DNA from: Taiwanofungus camphoratus | Lineage: Eukaryota; Basidiomycota; Agaricomycetes; Polyporales; Taiwanofungaceae | Direction: 5' to 3' | Assembly: GCA_003999685.1 (NCBI GenBank) | Contig: CP021226.1 | Location: forward strand, 620,001 to 684,000 | Length of the DNA stretch: 64,000 nt | In this document: positions 58,282 through 64,000 of the stretch, piece after piece | How positions within the stretch are numbered: the stretch's first letter is position 1 | How the letters are laid out: every line of letters starts with the position of its first letter | The notes under the pieces: generated by a model | What the model saw: the letters and a program-made list of their open reading frames with translations, nothing else | Databases searched by the model: none | Told to the model about the DNA's origin: nothing | Position numbers and translations under genes: made by a program

Positions 58282-61200
58282 TCACATCAGTTCGTCTTCG
58301 GGCTCGGCGGTCAGCCCATCTTCAGTCCAGATATCGAGGAACTGCAGCAGTCAATGTAAGCCATCTGTGAACCATGAGTGAGGAGAAACGGCTTACTCTC
58401 GCACGCTGCGCGTCGAGGTCTGCGCTCGTCAACAGCGGCGTGGTCGCGAATGGTAGCCGCTCCCAGCTAATCGGCCGCTCATGACGGCGCGTCGCAGCCT
58501 TGTCCCCCACGGCGCTCTTTTTGCCGACGACCCACTTTGAGCATTTTCTGCGGCCTGATGAGAGTGTGTTTCGTTGAAAGGTAACTACAACTTACTCTTC
58601 GGAGAGCCCATACAGGGCCTTGAGGTGGGCCTTGAGCAACATGATCATCGCAACAATGATGGAGGTCCTCATTAACGGCAATCTCTCCTCTATTGAAGAA
58701 GCTGAGGAAGCGGGGTCACCTTCAGCCAAGTAAGGTCAGTCTGCGCATCGGGCGAGAGAAATATTCATCATACCTTGGGGTGGTGACGATAGGGGAGATG
58801 ATAGTGAAGGAGCGCCATTCTGCGTTACCGTACTATTTTCAACAGGCAAGCCTGACAGATGGCCGTTCTGCATGGATTGCGCCTGCGGAGGTCCATGCAG
58901 CTGTGAAAGTAAATGGAAAGGCGACAAAGCTTCGACCAGTTGCATGCCAGTAGTCGAGAGGACGGCGGTCAGATACTTCAGGACCGTGAGCACCTCTTCC
59001 TGGGTCTTATAGTCGAAAGCGGAAAAGTTCTCGGCCATGTAACGGATGAATTCGACATCATCCTGAAGAGAAATCCAGTAAATGTGGCTTCCAGGCACGG
59101 GTAAAGGACGGGTTACCTGAGACGACTTGGAAGGTACTTCTACGTCAAATACCTTCACCAAAGCCTTGAGAAAATCCTGTCGCGTCGCTCGTTTCTCTCG
59201 AACAAGCGCATACCACCGTTGCAGTAAAGCATTCGGACTAGGTGACATGCGGTAGCCTGGATGACTTGACTCAGAGCTGTATCTAGAATATAAGACACGA
59301 CGCACCGTGGACCTGACCAGGTGAAAGGACCTTTTGGTAGTCAAATGACGCCCTTGCACTGACAACATAGCGAGCATTTAGAAGCGAGGTATGTTTGCTG
59401 TGAAGGACAGCATGCAATGCATTGGCGCGACTGCTGAGAGAGGTATTGGGGCTTGTCTCCAGTGCGACAATGACAGGGAACGACTGGTAGCAAAAAGTGA
59501 GTTTTCGTTATGAATAATGATGCTTTTACGTGCCTGTAAGGGATGCGCTAGTCCCTGTTTGATTGTAAAGCTTAATATGTCTACCGCTGCAGCCTGAATC
59601 TGAGCATTCCGCGACAGTGCTGCCTGCAAGATCGGATCCAAGTAACGCTGCACAACAGCAGAGCTGACACTATGGCGGAATCCTAGTCAACATATGACAC
59701 AACCATGCAAAAACTTGAGAAGGGCTGACCCTGAATCGGCAAAGCCATCTGTATTGCCTACCAATTCTTCCATGTTGACCTCCGTCGACCTATCCTTAGG
59801 GTTCTCTTGATAAAATAAAGAAAATATAAGGAAAACGAGCTGGCAAATGCAAGTCATGCGCACCCTTCTCCTTGGCAGCATGCTTCACCGCTTCAGACAC
59901 GAGAAAGTCCTGCAAAATCTTCAGGAGACGACCGCGCGCTTCTTCTTCGGGTGACGCAAATATCGTGTCCATGATTGTAGCTGAAGTATCTGCTGTCATG
60001 AGTGCGGGTTGAGCACGGAAGAGAAAACCTGCATACGTGCGACGTAAGACCGTGAGATGATGATATGGTTGTTCATACATACCAAGGCATTGCAGGATGC
60101 GTCCTCTGAAACCAGCGTCACTATACTTCTCGTACAACTTCAGAAGGCTGTGATAAACGTGCTCAATGATAGAGCCCTTTCATGATCAATCAGCACCCGG
60201 CCCTGCAAACATGCCGTAATATTTTACCTTGTGAATGGTATCGATTTCAGCGCGAAGATCTAGTTACATAACTCAGCAGTAGCCATGGGAAGGTCATAAA
60301 AGGGACACACTATCATGTTCCAGCCTCAATCGATCAAAAGCACAATGTTCACAGAGGAGCGACGCGATGAAGAGCAGAATCGAGAGCGCTCTCTGCTCAG
60401 GAGGTGTCATATTTTGAGAGAGTGGCTTAGCAATGGCTTGCTGCAGGCGGGCTGTTCGGTATGAGGCGTGTTTAGAACAACGCACAGGTATCAAACTCAA
60501 AATAGAACGTACCATTGCAAGATCGCAATAAAGCAACCAAGCGTCCAAAGTCGTGAGTGATGTGTTGCACTATAGCACACATACATGCAACTGTCTCTTG
60601 CAGGCCCTGTATTGCATGGTCAAATCACCGGCCCCACAGTGTTGATTCATTTCTACGCTTACTAGTATGCCAGCCGTAGCGGACGGTTTAATAATCATGG
60701 GTTGCAGGGCCAGTTGCAATTCTTGACCAAATTTGGCCGCAGTCTTGGGCAGGTATGGAATCGAGGCTCTGAATATCCTTAGTAAATAATCGCAGGTTAC
60801 TTGCTCCTCGGGCTGTTGTAGAACATCAGCATCAAAGATATTGCTAGAAATAAAGTCGACATACCGTTGTCGCATTCTTCAGATAGGGAAGCAGTGTAGA
60901 TGCATTCGCACCGGAGAGGACTGCAGGATAGGCAGATGTGAAAAGATATATCGTTCTAACGCAATTGACGACCGTCTGTTCAGAAAATGATTTATATGTA
61001 AAGACCATATGTATAAGGGATGTTAGAACGACGCACAAAACCAGGCAGATCTGAAGCATCAACGAGTCCGTCAATCAAGGTTTCGCAAATCTCCGCATAG
61101 CGACTATGCAACATTGTTGCCTCGCTACCTTCCTTGTCGGCCATGATCTGGTGCAACATGTCCTCCAAAGGAGACTGTTTATCCTTAAAATGACTAGAAA

Positions 61201-64000
61201 CACCCATGATGATTGCAACTTTGGAGAGTAACTGAGTCTTCAGATGGACATCAGGCAGTCCAGGCTTTGTTTTCTGCACATTAGATGCAGAAGAAAGTCC
61301 TTGGAACCAAAGTTCTTCCGTTGTCTTGATAGCAAGATCTTTGACTGTATCATCTTCGTCCAACATACGGAGGACGATTCGTGTGCATATGTCGATACGG
61401 CGGGAACGATCGTCAGTGACAGCGTAGAATGATTTGAGAAGCTTTATGACCCGCTTTCGAACTCCTAGACCAGTATCCTGTTCATCCAACTGGTCAAGAA
61501 CTGTGGAGTTGCGAAGTACGGAAGCACTCACTGCTATTCTGTCAGCAATCTTTTGGTAATAGTCGGATGCAAACTTTGGTGAGTCGATCATATATTTGCC
61601 AATCAGTTCCACGGCTGCGTCACGAACAGCAGGGGAGCTATCCAGAAGATGGCTTTCGATCGCACGTCGAACATTCGGCTAGAGCAACAAGTTAATAAAG
61701 GATCGGCATCTTTTCTCGGTCAGATTGACGTACCGCAGAGAGAATGCTTGGATCGCTTGTTATAATCTGACCCAAAGCTTTGAGAGCCTTTGTACGCATA
61801 AAGACAGGGGGGGCATCAAGCGCTTGTAGGACCACATTGAGAATTGGGGAGAATGAGTTCTTGAAGCTCTGTATAGTACCAATCTCTTCGGAAAGCCGAT
61901 CTATACGCGCAACCTCGTCATGAGAATTTCTAAATGACAGGGTAAATGAGGAAGGTGTGATTCAACATATAAGATGCAACGTACACGATGTCAAATACGT
62001 CGGTAGTAGCATCCTCCCACAAATTCTGCAGTGCTTCCTTTACTTTCAAGCCGAAAGATAGCACTTTACTGCGATCAACTTTGGGATCAAACTCCTCTTC
62101 GCCCGAGTCTGTAATCATGTTGCCGCATTGCTGCAACGTAAAAGCCAGTTCCTGTCCCCAAATGACAGCAGCAAGTTCTCGGGCACTCTATTAATGCGAG
62201 TGAGTACATTTAACCGAGGCTGAGAAGGAGACTGACATCATAAGATTGATCTTCCGATGCCCGTTTGCACAAATACGAGACAAGGTCCTGGTGAGCAGAC
62301 GCTAATCTCTGAAGCCGTTTGACGTTCACATTTGACAAGATCTAAAATTCTCGTGTCAGACCTGCAGTGGCAGCATGTAAAGTACTCATGCATACCTCAT
62401 CTAGTGGGCTGAGTTTCTTGTGAGTAGAAATGTCGGTCTCTTGAAATTTTGACATGCTGGATCTCAACCGAGCTGCAATTACTCCAAGATGATCAAGTGC
62501 CATGGTCTTCATTGCATTATTTTCATTTTGGCTAGTCTTAACATCATCTAAGGACGATACCTGAACCAGAGCTTTTCAGTGCCAGGCTGAGAAGAATTAA
62601 GGAGATCCCAACCATGAATTTGCAAATGATGCTTAGCAAGAGAGAGGCGGCTGGCCATTCTGGCCAGAACAAAACAGCCAACAAGTCCGAGATGAGATTG
62701 TCGAAGATTGCGCGGTATTCGGCTTCATTAGAATTCTTCGTAACCTTAGCCTTACCCGATCTGACAGCAGGGGTCATGTTGGTCGTTGACTAGATGCCTG
62801 GAAATCACCCACCGCTGTGTCAAGAATATGATAATAGTTTTTGCAGCTTTCGTTGCTGAGTCCAGTCCGGATGTGTACAGCCGGATCTCCTACGCATGCT
62901 TAAGTGGTGTGGTACGACTTCCAGTAGAAATAAATTTACCTCCATGTCCTTCTCGTCGAGGAATGGCACCTGATGCTTTTCGTTGAAACTCTCTTGGCGA
63001 CGCAGGGCGAGTGCCTGTTGCCGAGCCTTGCGCAGTGTTCGGGCTTCTAGGTGTACATCGTGGGCAGAAGTCTGAACTAGTTGCAAAAGCAAAGCGGATA
63101 CGGTACGAATCGAGCGCCCGTCCCGAAGACTTAAACAAAACTCAGTGCTAAGTCAAGACTTCACAATATGCTCAACTGACCGGAATTGACCAGCTTTCTG
63201 CTTTGTGTCTGAGAGCTTAATCAAAGACGACAAGATTTCTTCTATAATCCACGCTCGTTGATCCTCGTGATTAGCAAACACCTATGTGTGAACAATGAGG
63301 ATCTTAAGTTCGTGCTACGAATGACATGACCTACACTGCGAACAAGTGAGAGAGCATCGAGTCTGAGACCTCTCATTGCACTATTGCCCAGTGTGTTCAA
63401 GACAGCACTGCCTTTCTTTCCTTTGCCTTCACTTTCGCCTACAGGCTCTACAACAAAAAATGGCCCGATGGCGATGTAAACAGCTTGTATGATAATACTT
63501 TCCGACATTGTCATCGTATCCGCAGAGACGAGATCGTTGATGCGTGGTATGACAGAAGAGATAACTTGAAAGGTCTCAGCAAGTTGTCTTCGATGACTGC
63601 TGTCGCGGGAGGAAGGCTGCACGATATGCCGCAAGAGCGGAGGCATTTTACTAGACATCTCAGCCGATGCTTCAACAAAAGGGTAAACGACTTTCGTGAG
63701 CTGATTCTTCACAGTGCTCAGGCACGTCATAATGAGTTCTTCCGAGTACAACTATCCTGACCATCAGATGGTAAGCGATTCACAACTCTGGGCGTGTACT
63801 TACCTGTTTGGTCAGTCTGTCACTTCCAAGTAACGCAATACAGCAGTCTGCTGCAAGTACACTATCTCTAGCAATGTCAAGATTTCTAGTCAGATTCTCC
63901 AAGTCTTCCTCCGTCAGATCCTGTGCGTTTGTAGGCTCATCGGCTGCCATCCTCAGGTTCTCTTCTTCAGAGGGCGAATCATCACCAGAAGGTCTAGGAG
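58282..64000 (-). CDS. Cohesin loading factor SCC2/NIPBL (C-terminal part; N-terminus beyond window)
   Basis: The HEAT-repeat subunit of the Scc2-Scc4 cohesin loader, needed for sister chromatid cohesion and loop extrusion. Coding sequence enters at the right edge ([20 protein letters not shown]) and runs through about 20 short exons to a stop at 58282. Recognisable SCC2 segments include [20 protein letters not shown] with [13 protein letters not shown] (near 62650), [13 protein letters not shown] with [19 protein letters not shown] (near 61400), and [13 protein letters not shown] (near 60960). Further on are [17 protein letters not shown] (near 59940) and a final [20 protein letters not shown]-type helix region. 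The C-terminus is basic, then ends [19 protein letters not shown] after a final short intron. No frame break was seen. The missing N-terminus would include the Scc4-binding region. The identification rests on the order of these motifs. Confidence 0.88.

Overview
The window is nuclear DNA of a filamentous basidiomycete, most likely an agaricomycete. The evidence is GC-rich coding exons cut by many introns of about 50-75 nt, a fungal EgtD/EgtB fusion, a Ypd1 phosphorelay protein, a fungal plasma-membrane proton ATPase with a basidiomycete-type insertion, and decayed NRPS-like and PEBP-like genes. No rRNA, tRNA, CRISPR array, virus or complete autonomous transposon was recognised.

Layout. 0-2.3 kb: TALE homeodomain regulator (+). 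2.3-7.5 kb: gene-poor, with microsatellites. 7.5-13.8 kb: class I SAM methyltransferase (+) convergent with a P-type H+-ATPase (-). 13.8-15.9 kb: spacer with a small foldback (MITE-like) element. 15.9-21.0 kb: urease G protein and a large RING-H2 ubiquitin ligase (+). 21.0-24.1 kb: gene-poor. 24.1-26.4 kb: long-chain-base-1-phosphate phosphatase (-). 27.8-29.7 kb: broken NRPS-like adenylation gene. 30.2-35.2 kb: RRP6 (-) head-to-head with a DHHC palmitoyltransferase (+). 37.0-41.2 kb: ergothioneine synthase EGT1 and a Cys-rich unknown protein (+). 41.5-53.3 kb: accessory segment with two intact and two broken secreted PEBP-like genes (all -) and, between them, two diverged copies of a membrane protein resembling the small subunit of serine palmitoyltransferase (+). 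53.9-64.0 kb: RPAP3-like co-chaperone (+), YPD1 (-), Sec14-like protein (+), and the C-terminal part of the cohesin loader SCC2/NIPBL (-), which runs off the right edge.

How the genes relate. Most are housekeeping genes in ordinary fungal order and not a pathway cluster. Two loose themes appear. One is sphingolipid and lipid handling (LCB phosphatase, the ssSPT-like pair, the Sec14 protein). The other is a locally duplicating, decaying 41-53 kb block that mixes PEBP-like and ssSPT-like copies.

The features most worth a second look are a 7-nt microexon encoding part of the invariant TGDGVNDAP motif of the H+-ATPase, likely GC-AG introns in three genes, the PEBP/ssSPT duplication block, the foldback element at 14.4 kb, and a dispersed repeat pair with a Pol III-like A box. 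Exon boundaries were read by eye from splice consensus and protein continuity. Single-base accuracy is good where phase was checked, but no transcript was available.
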